A stretch of DNA of 64,000 bases from Antilocapra americana (GCA_007570785.1 ML661885.1:37087771-37151770); one strand, 5' to 3'. Shown: positions 13,901-25,800, numbered from the stretch's first letter. The notes: generated by a model from the sequence alone, not told the origin. Made by a program: numbers and translations.

Positions 13901-14285
13901 CCTGAGGATGAGAAAATTCCTGTGATTTCCTCCCTGCCTGCCTACCCTGTTCAAATAAGTCACATTCCAGGAGTCACCAGGCCAAGTGGTTTGGAGGGAT
14001 AAGGCTGGAGCCTGTGAAGGAATGGAAGCACCCATTGGTCCAAGGGAATCCAGTATGTGGGTACAAAGCATCCAGTGGACCCAGGAGCGATGACTGCCAC
14101 CCTCTCCCGCTGTGCTGATGAGATGCAGGGCACACCCTGCTGGGAATTCTGGGGACTGCAGCCTACCCGTCCAGACAAGCCCCAGGAGAGACTAGCAACA
14201 GTAGTGACGATTATAGCCACCACTGCGGACAGGCTCTGCACCCCGCACTCCTGCAAACAACTTATATCTATTATAGACCCATTTT
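10931..14285. other. Intergenic DNA, largely unique
   Basis: No recognised repeat except the AAAAC microsatellite. The longest open frame (12039-12584, plus) crosses that microsatellite and has no family signature. GC rises at about 12.9-13.6 kb without a clear CpG island. Confidence 0.45.
12239..12267. repeat. (AAAAC)n microsatellite
   Basis: Five to six imperfect AAAAC units. Confidence 0.85.
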
Positions 14286-14638
14286 TGGAGAAGACTCTTG
14301 AGAGTCCCTTGGGAGCAAGGAGATCAAATCCATCAATCCTAAAGGAAACCAACCCTGAATATTCATTGGAAGGACTGATGCTGAAGCTGAAGCTCCGATA
14401 TTTTGGGCACTTGATGCGAAGAGCCCACTCATTGGAAAAGACCCTGGTGCTGGGAAAGATTGAGGGCAGGAGGAGAAGGGGGTGGCAGGAGATAAGATGG
14501 TTGGATGGCATCACTGACTCAACGGACATGAGTGATCACACTCTGGGAGACAGCGAAGGACTGAGAAGCCTGGCATACTGCAGGCAGTTCATAGGGTTGC
14601 AAAGAGGAGGACACGACTTAGCAACTGAGCAACAACAA
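14286..14638 (+). mobile_element. BovB (RTE) 3' fragment
   Basis: GAAGACTCTTGAGAGTCCCT, GGAAGGACTGATGCTGAAGC and AAGATGGTTGGATGGCATCA are the 3' end of BovB. The open frame here still reads as the C-terminal part of the RTE protein ([20 protein letters not shown]) but is 5'-truncated and diverged. Confidence 0.88.
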
Positions 14639-14654
14639 ATTCCTTTAATGCCAA

Positions 14655-14800
14655 CAACAGCCTTGTATCATTGGTACTCGATTTATAGATGATGAAACTG
14701 AGAAGTTAACAGAGAAGTGAAAGAACTTGCCCAAGGTCACATAGCTGGTAGGTGGAAGTTCCGAGATTCAAACCCAAGCAATTGGGCATGGCTTGAGAAG
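14655..14800 (-). mobile_element. MIR fragment
   Basis: ATTTATAGATGATGAAACTG, GCCCAAGGTCACATAGCTGG and GAGATTCAAACCCAAG form the reverse MIR core. Confidence 0.75.
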
Positions 14801-15229
14801 GTGCTTTTAAGAACTAAACTGAGGTGCCTCTTAAAGATGCAGTGAGAACCATGGTCAACAGAGGCGAAGTGCAGATTCACGGAGGAGCTCGTCTTGGGGA
14901 CCCAAGCCTGTTCTGTGTACAAAGCACAGAGCTCAGCCACGTGGCCACCACTGTAGAAAGGATGCTCCGGAGCCCAGGTGGCAGGCCGCAGAGCTAAAGG
15001 AAGCCTACTTCTAGGGCTGGGAGGAAAGCATCCATGGAGGGCACCTTCCCCCAGATGCTGGGCCCCTCTGTGCCCTTACAATGACCCTGAGCACTGTTAT
15101 TCTGCTCCAAACCCCTCAATGGAGATGCACAGGCTTCTGGCAAACCGCAAAGCCTGGAGGAGAATAGCAGCGGAGAGAGAATAATGGATGCCTCACTCCG
15201 AATCTGGAGCTAAGTAAGCATTAGCATGG

Positions 15230-16050
15230 AAATTAAGTTGGAGAAGAGAAAGCTCTAATGGACTTTGGGAACTGTCGGCTTTCCTTTTTTTTTCATTTCA
15301 CAGATTGCCTTTCAGAGAGAAAATTAAACACAAAGCAAATGTTCAAGGGAAAAGGGACTGTTTTCTGATTGGTCTCCCAATGCTCGGGGCCGGGCCTGCC
15401 TGCGTGCCCCGGCCACCTTCTGCAGACAACTGTGGGCGTGGCAGGGTGAGGAGGGCATAGCTCTACAGAACCAACCTTCAGTGAAGGCAGTGGGGGTGGG
15501 TCGGCCATAACACATCAGCTGAAGCTATTAGAGCCCCTAATGGCTGTCTGGGATGAGCCGAGCACTAAGTGGGGCTTTTATGAACCTGCAGCATCCCAGC
15601 GTCCTCCTGCGGAGAAGCGGCAGCAGGGCACGCTAATCACCGCGTCCTCAGCCCGCGGCCCTCCCCGCCTCGCCTCAGTGCAGTTCCCGGCCTCTTGCAC
15701 CCGAATTATTCCTGGAGGTGGGAATGCAGAGGTTGGACTCTCATAATTATATTAAGGGCTTTTGACAGGACCAACCTTTCTGTCTTCTATTTCTGTCTTG
15801 GTGAAATTCTACTGCGCTGAAATAAATGTGAGGGGAAGGATCCATCACCTCTTTCTGGGCACGAGGACGACAGCCGGGTGTATTGCGTGCCCAGCACTCG
15901 CGTCCACGGGGAGATTTATGGCTTGTTCTCCTGACTAACAGGACGATTGCCCAGACTTAGGTCAGCCGCGGGTGGGAAACCACGTTGTCTCACTTAGAGT
16001 TAAATTTATTGCATGCAGTTTGATGCCAATATCAAATTATAGGCTGAAAG
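15230..16050. promoter_or_regulatory. CpG-rich, repeat-free block: candidate cis-regulatory element
   Basis: GC- and CpG-rich stretches (for example 15385-15410, 15595-15680 and 15860-15990) are interspersed with AT-core homeodomain-type motifs (TAATTATATTAAG at 15744-15756, GCTAATCACC), CCAAT/ATTGG pairs and a CAGCTG E-box. It contains no repeat and no coding frame I can support. Inferred only from composition and motif content; it could also be an old island remnant. Confidence 0.35.
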
Positions 16051-16404
16051 GGACCCCCCCAAGGTGTCTCTGACCTAACCCCCTCATTCCTATTTCATGG
16101 GCTGGCTCTCCCCTTGCACCCCATTCTTGTCTTGACCTGATACTTGGTAGCTTGCCTTGTTAGGTAAAAAAAGGTTAATGCTGGCGAAGTCAAGGCCATT
16201 GGCCAGGACCTTCAACTGGAGAGTTGACCAAGGCTCTGACTGCCTTCCATCCCCAACCACCTGCTTCTCTGACCTCAAGGGGAGTTAACAGCTAGGAGCC
16301 TAATGGCCAACACTAGCAGACTCCTGAAGGGAGCAGTGGAGTTGGGAGGCATGATGCTAAAAGGTCAAGAAAAGCACCCTGGACAAATAGTCACCTTCTT
16401 TCAC

Positions 16405-16680
16405 TGAAGACTCAGATAATAACCAACATTAGCAATTATATGCTATATGCTAGGTGCTGAGTTCAGCTTCTAACATGGTGCATCTCATTTAAGCTTCATC
16501 ACAATTCAAATGAAGCATTATTAGTCCAGTTTGGAGATGAAGTAAAGGTTCAGAGGGTTTAAATAACTCATCCAGAGTCATATGGAGAGTAAGTTTCATG
16601 ATTGGAATTATATTCATAACTCAGATGTGAACCCAGACAATCTGAAGCCTACACTCTTGGCCCCTGCATTAAATTGCCAA
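16405..16680 (-). mobile_element. MIR, nearly full length
   Basis: The reverse MIR can be followed from ATATGCTAGGTGCTGAG through CATCTCATTTAAGCTTCATC and GGAGATGAAGTAAAGG to GTGAACCCAGACAATCTGAA. Confidence 0.75.
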
Positions 16681-17299
16681 TTATACACCCAACTGTTAGA
16701 CAAAAGAGTGGAGGAGCAAGGAGGTGTGAGGCACAGCTCCCCACATCTCTTGGCACTCCCTGGCAAATATCTCTTGGGATCACAGCAAGGAACCACAGCC
16801 CCTGACACCTGTACTCCCTGGAGGTCCATCCATTTTAGTTCACATTCTGTGCTTGGTCCTTGATCTGCCCTTCACACAGTTTAGTTTGGGAAATGAAACA
16901 CCATATTTATCTGAGTCTAGTAGTCATTCCAAGAGTTTCATAGTCACATCTAAGAGCTTAATTCCTGGTAAAAGCATGAATTCATATTTTGGTGCTTACT
17001 TATCAACAGATGCAACATGACCAGGGCATCACAGGGTATATACTGCTTCATTCTTGCCTATTAGGACCTGCATCAGCCAAGAGTATGCTGGGCTGCAAGG
17101 GACAGCAAATTAGACTTACAGAGTCTTACACAAAGGAATATATACTTGTTGCACCCACCAAGAAGTCTTTGGCAAGGTAGCTGATTAAGCTGACCCACTG
17201 GTTCAGTGATGTCAGGGTCAGCTGCTTTTGGCCTTTCTTACAAGGTTGCCACGTGGCTGATCAGTCCCAGCCTTGACCTTGCTGATCTGGAACAAAGGT

Positions 17300-17480
17300 C
17301 AACAGAGAAGTAGGAGTGGGTTTGAGTCCCAGCTCTGTCTGCTTGGCCTGTCCTTTACCTCTTTGAGCCTGAAATTGTTTCCTGAAAGATAAGGACAGAG
17401 CTTTGGTTGCTGGCTACCTGGGGGAACGGGTAGGGGGACTGGAAAAGCACCGGGCACAGAGCCAGGTGTAGAGGAAGTAC
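17300..17480 (+). mobile_element. Probable MIR fragment
   Basis: GGGTTTGAGTCCCAGCTCTG followed by CCTTTACCTCTTTGAGCCTG fits the MIR core. The remainder is diverged. Confidence 0.5.
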
Positions 17481-18589
17481 TTGATACACTGAGAGTACTT
17501 TGTACCCTGGGCACATTCATCAGGGCTGCCAGGCTGTGATGTGCATGGCTTGAGGCACAGAGGTACTTAATATCTCTTCAGAAAGACAGCTGAGAGATTT
17601 CTTTGGAATTCCTTGACAAGACGCATGCATTATGAAATGGGACAACACTACAGGCCCTGGGGCTCAGCCACCGTTGTGGGCCAGTTAAGCAGAGAAGAAT
17701 GGACACGGGTGGTCACACCAGCCCTGCCCTCAGAGGCCTGTGCTGGGAAGTGAGGCTGAGGGTGTCAGGGGTCATTGGCAGCCGCACTGGCTCTGAAGCC
17801 CCAGCGGTACACTTTATAAATCTTCCCATCGTGATCCGGGGCCCTTGTCAGTAAGGCAGGCAAGCAAGTTGGTTTCTCTCTGAATCTCTTTCTGCACACA
17901 GATGAATTTTGTTCTATGGGTCAGGTAAGTCTCACTGTCATTCCCTGTGATTTAAAGGAGGAAGCGATGGGGGAAATAGAGCTTTGCACCATTTAGCCAG
18001 AAACAGCAGTTTTATTCCTGGGGCTCAGTGTTTTCTGCTGAGAGTTCATGGGATGACTGTTGCTGCCAGGACAGGGCATTGGAGGACCCAAGGAGCCACC
18101 AGTCCAAGGAACGAGATACAGGTTTTGTTTGCAGGGTATAAAGGTTGAATCTGATGCTGTTTTATATCACCTCCTAGAAACACTATTTCTCAACTCACCC
18201 ATTGTTACACTAGGCCCTGCTTTACCAGCAGTTAAAATGGACATCATTAGTGTCTGCCGTATTTATACAAGCTAAGAGGAGTTAACAAAGGCCTTCCACA
18301 TCTATTTTCCATCCAATATGCCCATGGACTGGTTGGTAGTATTAAAATTGGAAGAAACGAAGAAAGTGGGGTGCAAAGAATCATTATAGAATATTCCTAA
18401 AGTCAGGTGAGGAAATTGAAGAAAGAGCTTAAACCTAAGTCCTCAGACCACCTCCTTTACCATTTTGATTTATTCACTACCAAGTTTTGCACCCACGCAT
18501 GAGTAAGTCATGATTTGTCACCTATGCGTGCTTCACCTTCTTCACCTGGGGCCTCACAAACACGGATTCCAGACTCAGACCTGTGACGG

Positions 18590-18722
18590 GCCTACCACTA
18601 CTTTGTGACCCTGGCACCTCACAGGGTCTGCTTTCTGTCATCCAAATAGGGACAGACCTCCCATAGGACAAGGTCACCAAGCACATAATAGATGCTCAAT
18701 AAATGGTGTCGTTGGCTGTTAT
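18590..18722 (+). mobile_element. MIR 3' part
   Basis: ACTACTTTGTGACCCTGGCA and the 3' tail CACATAATAGATGCTCAATA are MIR hallmarks. Confidence 0.7.
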
Positions 18723-18725
18723 TGT

Positions 18726-18920
18726 GGGCTTCCCCGTTGGCTCAGTCGGTAAAGCGTCTACCTGCCATGCAGGAGACCTGGGTTCCGTCCCTGGGGAGAA
18801 GGAGATGGCAACTTACTCCAGTATTCTTGCCTGGGAGATCCCATGGACAGAGGAATCTCATGGGCTACAGTCCATGGTGCCGTAAGAGTCAGACACAACT
18901 TAGTAACTAAACCATCATCA
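18726..18920 (+). mobile_element. Bov-tA SINE
   Basis: GGGCTTCCCCGTTGGCTCAG head, CTCCAGTATTCTTGCCTGGG body and AGAGTCAGACACAACTTAGT end. It faces the SINE at 18971-19163 in opposite orientation. Confidence 0.92.
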
Positions 18921-18970
18921 ATTACACGACAGAAATAATACATTATTATTAATAATAACAATATCTCTGG

Positions 18971-19163
18971 AAAGTGAAAGTCTCTCAGTCATGTCAAATT
19001 ATTTGCGACCCCATGGACCATACAGTCCATGAAATTCTCCAGGTCAGAATACTGGAGTGAGTAGCCTTTCTCTTCTCCAGGGGATCTTCCCAACCCAGGG
19101 ATCGAACCCAGGTCTTCCACATTGCAGGCTGATTCTTTACCAGCTGAGCCACCAGGGAAGCCC
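18971..19163 (-). mobile_element. Bov-tA SINE, inverted relative to its neighbour
   Basis: Starts AAAGTGAAAGTCTCTCAGTC and ends GAGCCACCAGGGAAGCCC, which is the reverse complement of the tRNA head. Confidence 0.92.
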
Positions 19164-19269
19164 AAGAATAATATCTCTAATTCAGATTTACTTAACTGTC
19201 CATCTCCAACAACAAGAATGACAGTGTTGTACTTTATGCACTTATTTAAATGAATCTGTTTAAATATTA

Positions 19270-19395
19270 GATGTTGACTTCATTTGAATGGAAGCCTCTG
19301 AAGTCAGAGATTCTCATAATTCTCTTTGAAGTCCACCCTCTCCCATTTCCTTATCTTCATAGCACCTGTCTTTTACATATTTATCAATTTGATCT
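19270..19395 (+). mobile_element. Probable L2 fragment
   Basis: GAATGGAAGCCTCTGAAGTC and the spacing to ATAGCACCTGTCTTTTACAT resemble the L2 3' end. Weak match. Confidence 0.4.
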
Positions 19396-19521
19396 AACTT
19401 AGGTCACAGAGAGTTGAAACTACTGAGAAGCATATGTATGAATGCAGCCAGGCCAAACAAATGTTCACAAGAAAACCCACCAAAAGCAAGGTGAATTCGT
19501 TCTAACCACTTCTGAGTAGAT

Positions 19522-19537
19522 AAAAAAAAAAAAAAAA
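19522..19537. repeat. A16 homopolymer
   Basis: A run of sixteen A bases, not clearly attached to a retroelement. Confidence 0.8.
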
Positions 19538-20200
19538 GCAGGTCAAAAAGACTAGACCCAGTGGTTTTGACAAAGCCTGTTACTTTGGTCTGCAAGTTTT
19601 GCCCTCAGGCAAAGCCTGCAAACATTTCTGGCTGAATCTCTCTACTTCCTGGATTCTGCAGCTGTGTCCTATGAGAAGAAAATGGTTTATCCGACAACCT
19701 AATAACCCACCTCCCACTGTTGTGTCTGTAGAGTATCAGGCGGGCACATATTTAGGCAGGCAGGGAGACAGCAAGCAGAAGTGAAGGCATTCCTCTTTAA
19801 GGTGTATCTCCTGGAAAATCATAATCAGGTCTTTGGAAGAAACCTCATTGGCACAGATGGTCCTGCCTGACAAGCCCCGCCAGCCTTTGGAGTGAGAGTT
19901 GAGACACACCTAACCTAACAGGACCTTCCACCAAGGTGAATAGGAGGTTGTGTTTCAAGGGGAAAAGATGTTTTAACCCTGAATATTCATTCTCAAACCA
20001 CTGGACTCCCACTGCATTTTTTCCCCTTCTTCTTCTTGTATTAGATTCACTTTTCTAAGGTCTGCAGCAAGTTTTTTGAATTCTTAAAACACTGCACCTT
20101 ACTTGAGGTCATGGGGCAAGGACTGTTTTTTTTTCTAAATTGGATCAACCATTTTGAATTATATTCATACATTATGTTCATCCCTCTTGCCTCCAGACAC

Positions 20201-20220
20201 CTCTCTCTCTCTCTCTCTCT
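20201..20220. repeat. (CT)10 microsatellite
   Basis: Ten perfect CT units. Confidence 0.9.
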
Positions 20221-20384
20221 CCCCAACTCTGGGACAGGCCCAGAGACAACCACCCCCATGAGGAGCCATCTCTGGGTCAGCATCACTCCCTAGCACCATC
20301 TCATTCTCATCTCTCCTTGAGAATGATGGTGGAGAGATCTCAGGGCTGATACCCAAAGGATGGAAGGCATCGGGTGCATGCCGA

Positions 20385-20580
20385 TGCCTGGGTTTGTATC
20401 CTGGCTCCCCGCTTAGAGCTGTGTGAGCTTAGGCAAGTTACTTAACCTCTCTGGGCTTCAGTTGCCTAGTTGGTAAAATGAGGAATGAGAATTCGGCCAA
20501 TTAAGACAAACAAAGCATGCTTCCAACAGTGGCTGCATGTGGGAAGTACTCAGTGAGTGATGTCTATTATTAGTAGCCCT
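20385..20580 (+). mobile_element. MIR, well preserved
   Basis: GGCAAGTTACTTAACCTCTC followed by TGGGCTTCAGTTGCCTAG and a tail ending GTCTATTATTAGTA match MIR over most of its length. Confidence 0.82.
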
Positions 20581-21479
20581 AGCCATAGAGTCATAACATA
20601 ATCTCATAGATCTCCTTACTCACATCATCCCAAACACAGATAGTGTGTTTGGGGATTATTACCTGTGGGCATAAGAACTGGGCATTGCACACCACACCAT
20701 ATGTACACACCTATCGTGTGTACACAGTACACAATGTGGGCACACCGCACCGTTCTCAGCGGTTCCCCGAGGTCTAGAGGGACGCCTTTGCTTGGCCAAG
20801 TGAGGCCAGAAGTGGAGATCAGGCGGCTTCATCCTCAGGCTGAAATTCATTACTCATCTAAAGATGTAAAAATTTTGGCCAAAGAAGAAGCACTCTCGAA
20901 ATTCAAATCGCATGAAGCTGAGCCCGGGTATGTGTGTTGTGCTTAAATGAAGCAGCTTATGACGTGGGTATTCAATTTCTATAATCTGTTCTAAATTTAA
21001 TCATGCAAAATGACAAGTTATCTCACTATTTTGTTTCAGTTAAAAAAAAAAAGGATTTAGATTTATGGCTGGATGTTACAAGAACTGCTGCTTCATTTCA
21101 AATCCTGGCAGGGCCCTCCAAAGCAGCAATTGACCAAGAAGCCACTTCCTGAGCTGAAGGTCAGTGTGTTGGCCCTGGAATGAATATCAACACATCAACA
21201 GTAGGAGCCAAACTCTCTTTCCTGCCATTTTGGAGTGGGGGTTGGGTGAAGGCCTTGAGGCTCCAGCTGCCCCTGGCACCACCTGGCTCCCTATCTGGCC
21301 CCCTAGCTTTTCCCACAAAGTGCTGCCACAAAGCCCCATGGGGTATGCCTGCAAGACTTGGGATGCTCCATTCCTTGCCCTTGGTCCCTTGGTAAAGTTG
21401 TACCCATCTGAAAGGGTTCCCTGGACTTAGTGGTGGGGCCTAAGGGACAGTATGTGGGTTGGGGATCCCAAGTCACTTT

Positions 21480-21566
21480 AATTAATTAATTAATTAATTA
21501 GACCCAGGCCCCCTGCATTGGGAGCTCAGAGTGTTAGCTACTGAACCACCAGAGAAGTGCCCCCAA
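21480..21566 (-). mobile_element. Truncated CHR-type SINE with AATT-repeat tail
   Basis: The reverse tRNA head CTACTGAACCACCAGAGAAG is preceded by an AATTAATT-type tail. A perfect 13-base target-site duplication, CCCAAGTCACTTT, flanks it at 21467-21479 and 21567-21579. Confidence 0.82.
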
Positions 21567-21654
21567 CCCAAGTCACTTTTAAATGTCCTTGCATAGCTCC
21601 CAGCATAGATTCAATATGTATCTCCTGGTTTATGTTCTTAGGTATCAAATCCCT

Positions 21655-23655
21655 CATGACTATACAGTGGAGTGGAAATAGACTTAAGGGACTAGATCTG
21701 ATAGACAGAGTGCCTGGTGAACTATGGACAGAAGTTTGTGACACTGTACAGGACACAGGGATCAAATCATCCCCAAGAAAAAGAAATGGGAAAAACCAAA
21801 ATGGCTGCCTGAGGAGGTCTTACAAACAGCTGTGAAAAGAAGAGAAGCGAAAAGCAAAGGAGAAAAGGAAAGGTATGCCCATTTGAATGTAGTGTTCCAA
21901 AGAATAGCAAGGAGAGATAATAAAGCCTTCTTCAATGATCAGTGCAAAGAAATAGAGGAAAACAATAGAATGAGAAAGACTAGAGATCTCTTCAAGAAAA
22001 TTAGAGACACCAAGGGAACATTTTATGAAAAGTAGGGCTCAATAAAGAATAGAAATGGTATGGACCTAACAGAAGCAGAAGATATTAAGAAGAGGTGGCA
22101 AGAATACACAGAAGAACTGTGCAAAAAAGATGTTCATGACCCAGATAACCACAATAGTGTGATCACTCACCTAGAGCCAGACATCCTAGAATGTGAAGTC
22201 AAGAGGGCCTTAGGAAACATCACTACCAACAAAGCTAATGGAGGTGATGGAATTCCAGTTAAGCTATTTCATATCCTGTAAGAGGATGCTGTGAAAGTGC
22301 TGCACTCAATATGCCAGCAAATTTGGAAAACTCAGCAGTGGCTACTGGACTGGAAAGGGTCAGTTTTCATTCCAATCCCAAAGAAAGGCAATGCCAAAGA
22401 ATGTTCAAACTACCGCACAATGCACTCAGCTCACACTCTAGTAAAGTAATGCTCAAAATTCTCCAAGCCAGGCTTCAATATATGTGAACTGTGAACTTCC
22501 AGATATTCAAGCTACTTTTAAAAAAGGCAGAGGAACCATAGATCAAATTGCCCACATCTACTAGATCACTGAAAAATCAAGAAAGTTCCAGAAAAACATC
22601 TATTTCTGCTTTATTGACTATGCCAAAGCCTTTGACTGTGTAGATCACAACAAACTGTAGAAAATTCTTCAAGACATGGGAATACCAGACCTGCCTCTTG
22701 AGAAATCTGTATGCAGGTCAGAAAGCAACATTTAGAACTGGACATAGAACAACAGATGGTTCCAAATAGGAAAAGGAGTACGTCAAGGCTGTATATGGTC
22801 ACCCTACTTATTTAACTTATATGCAGAAATGCCATGAGAAATGCCAGGCTGGATGAAGCACAAGCTGGAATCAAGATTGCTAGGAGAAATATCAGTAACC
22901 TCAGATATGCAGATGACATCAACCTTATGGCAGAAAGTGAAGAAGAACTAAAGAGCCTCTTGATGAAAATGAAAGAGGAGAGTGAAAAAGCTGGCTTAAA
23001 GCTCAACATTCAGAAAACTAAGATCATGGCATCCAGTCCCATCACTTCATAGCAAATAGACAGGGAAACAGTGCCCAAAATCACTGTAGATGGGGATTGT
23101 AGCCATGAAATTAAAAGATGTTTACTCTTTGGAAGGTAAGTTATGACCAAACTAGACAGCATATTAAAAAGCAGAGATATTACTTTGTCAACAAAGGTCC
23201 ATCTAGCAAGGTTATGGTTTTTCTAGTGGTCATGTATGGATGTGGGAGTTGGACTATAAAGAAAGCTGAGTGCTGAAGAATTGATGCTTTTGAACTATGG
23301 TGTTGGAGAAGACTCTTGAGAGTCCCTTGGACTGCAAGGAGATCCAACCAGTCCATCCTAAAGAAGATCAGTCCTGGGTGTTCATTGGAAGGACTGATGT
23401 TGAAGCTGAAACCCCAATACTTTGGCCACCTGATGCAAAGACCTGACTCATTTGAAAAGACCCTGATGCTGGGAAAGATTGAGAGCATGGGGAGAAGGGG
23501 ACAAGAGAGGATGAGATGGTTAGATAGCATCACCAACTCAATGGACATGGGTTTGGGTGGACTCAGGAAGTTGGTGATGGACAGGGAGGCCTGGTGTGCT
23601 GCAGTTCATGGGGTCACAAAGAGTCGGACACGACTGAGCGACTGAACTGAATTGA
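21655..23655 (+). mobile_element. BovB (RTE-type LINE), about 2 kb, coding capacity lost
   Basis: A long 5'-truncated BovB. Frames in order encode the linker before the reverse transcriptase (KRRWQEYTEELCKKDVHDPD near 22090), the RT palm with the catalytic YADD motif (NLRYADDINLMAESEEELKS near 22900-22960), and the C-terminal region ([20 protein letters not shown] near 23395). Frames are broken repeatedly, for example by in-frame stops near 22033, 22279 and 23049 and by shifts between 22280 and 22830. It ends with the BovB 3' signature GACACGACTGAGCGACTGAA. RTE elements copy themselves by target-primed reverse transcription, and the family is known for horizontal transfer between reptiles and ruminants. 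This copy cannot be autonomous. No clear target-site duplication was found. Confidence 0.92.
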
Positions 23656-24834
23656 AAAAAATAAATTAATTTTAAAAACAAAATTAAAAAATCATCTATG
23701 GAATTGACTTAAAATGTAGATTCCTGGGTTTTAAGACTGAGTGACTGAACTGAACTGAACAACCTTTTTCCTTATCAAAGGTCTGATAAGAAAATTTCCA
23801 GATGGCTAAAACTCCTCTTTAACTAGACAGAGGAAATGGGACCTGGGAGAACTTTTTATTCATTTTTTTAACCAGGTCTGGTTATACCTTCTGTCTGGTA
23901 TAGATAAGCAAACGTATTTACTTTTTTGTAACAGAGACAAGAGGACAAAACTCTTATGGTGTTTCTTGAGCTTTCAGAGCCTAAGTAAAAGTGTTGTCAA
24001 TCATAAATTGTCAGTTGATCCTGAATCCCAAGAGTTGCACTCAAGACCACCCGATCTAAAGCCATCCCTGATGAATTGCAGTCTCATTTTCCCATCTTAT
24101 TTTTCGGCACATAGATATGTTTCTTGTTTGCTTATCTTCGGTCTCCAGAGCACAAAATGTCAACTTCAACCACAGCTGTGTCCACAGAGCTGTGTCCACA
24201 GAGCCCAGAATCAACACTGAAGGCTCGTTGCTGCATTAACTCCTGTTATGCAAGAGAGACCAGGAAACAAGTGGAGAACCAGAAGAGGAAGGAGAGCCTC
24301 ATGGGGCACGGGGACATCTGGATATCTACAAAGTAAATGAAGCTGCTTCCAGGGGAAATCCCAGGAGGAAAAGGTCCAGAGCCTGATGACCATGCGGAAG
24401 TAGAAGAGGCTAGGAGAGCTGGCTTCCTCCTTTCTCCATCACTGGACCTTCGAAAATAAGCAGTAGTTTCAAGTCTCAACAGAACTCTTCAATCAAGCTT
24501 TTCCTTCTGCAAGCTGCTTGATGTTCATGGGATCCTCTTTTGCATTCTTGGCTCCCATAGTCTGAGACCAGCTGCTGGAATTCATCTTCCCTTCTGTTCC
24601 CGTCACCCCACATCACAGCCACAGGTCCAGTGGCTATGCTAGGCAGTGTTGGGAGCATAACAAACTTCATGGTTGCCCATGCCTGCTACCTAAACTGAGA
24701 AGACAGCAATATGGACTTCACATGATTTTTAGAGCTATAAATCAAAACACAGCCCATAGAGGGCAGGAGGGGGTGAGGCCTGAGGACAGTGCTCAGGGAC
24801 ACTGCCAGATGCAGACAGAAGGGGCTTTGAGCAG
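23656..24834. other. Intergenic DNA, largely unique
   Basis: A-rich sequence directly after the BovB tail, then unique DNA. A short BovB-end-like scrap (GACTGAACTGAACTGAAC) lies near 23743, and a 14-base tandem duplication of AGCTGTGTCCACAG lies at 24174-24201. Confidence 0.5.
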
Positions 24835-25800
24835 TGGCTCAGTCAGTTACGGCTGCATAATAATACACCACAGCTCCATGGGTTTAACAACACAAATTTA
24901 TTTTTCAGTTCAGGAGACCAGAAGTTGAGGATCAAGGTAGCAACAGGTTGGTATCTTCTGAGGCCTCTGTCCTTGGCTCACAGGTGGCCACCTTCTCACG
25001 GAGTACTCACAAGGTCTTTCCTTGGTGTTTGAACCTCCCTGGTGTTTCTCTGTGTGTCCAAGTTTCCTCATTTCATAAAGATATCAGTCACATTGGATTA
25101 TAGCCCATCCTATTGAAGTGGAAATCCGAGTTCTTGTTCTCAGAGCGAAGAATGAACTTCAAGAACACACAAACACTCCCAGTAGCAAATGAATAGGATT
25201 TGTTAAAGAGAAGAAAAGTACAGACTTGTCAGCACAGGCACTGAGAGGGGGTAAATAGTCCACCAAAATGTGGGAATTACAGCAGCTTTATATTCTTACC
25301 ACTCTTCATCTGTACATTTTGGTTGGCTCCTGTCCTTAAAATATGTCATATTTAACCAATCGTTTAAAGGTCAACATGCTTAACATCTTTTTGGCTTCTT
25401 TTGCTCCTCAGATTAAGTCACCACCCTTTTTTATGCCCCCTGGCCATGTTTCAGTGGACCAGAAGTATGGGCTTAAGATTAATGATCATCAGTTGTTTTC
25501 CCCTCAGGCATATGGAACAGAACTTACTGTCCTTCCCTGGATCTGAGTGCTAATAATTTATCAGACCAAGGACACATTCCAGGAATTTGGGAGGTATAGG
25601 TTTTGGCTAATTGAAAACAAGACCAAGGTCTCAGAGTCCTACACTGACTGCCTAGCAATTTCTACCTGATTACTGATTTCATTTTAACGTAATCGCCTGT
25701 CTAAAGGCTCTGCCTCTATATGTAGTCATTTTCAGGAGTATTGAGGGTTAGGATTCAACATATGAATTTAGTGAGAACACACTTTAGCCCATAATAAGCA
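24835..25800 (-). mobile_element. MaLR-type LTR split by a later insertion
   Basis: The left part (24835-25116) contains GGGTTTAACAACACAAATTT and TAGCCCATCCTAT. The right part (25670-25800) contains TTTTAACGTAATCGCCTG and TTCAACATATGAATTTAGTG. Together they read as one MaLR LTR in reverse, separated by about 550 unrelated bases. Confidence 0.7.
25115..25672 (-). mobile_element. LTR-like insertion inside the MaLR LTR
   Basis: About 558 bases with TGAAGTGG at one edge and GATTTCA at the other, so it reads TG...CA on the minus strand. The minus-strand 3' part looks like an LTR U5. Family unknown to me; no clean target-site duplication was found. Confidence 0.45.

Noticed and set aside
14057..14692. 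211-codon plus-strand open frame, among the longest in the window
   Set aside because: Most of it is the C-terminal part of BovB read through into flanking DNA; it is a transposon remnant, not a host gene.
18726..18800. tRNA-like box A/B motifs in many places
   Set aside because: They belong to tRNA-derived SINE heads; none folds as a complete tRNA gene with its own terminator.
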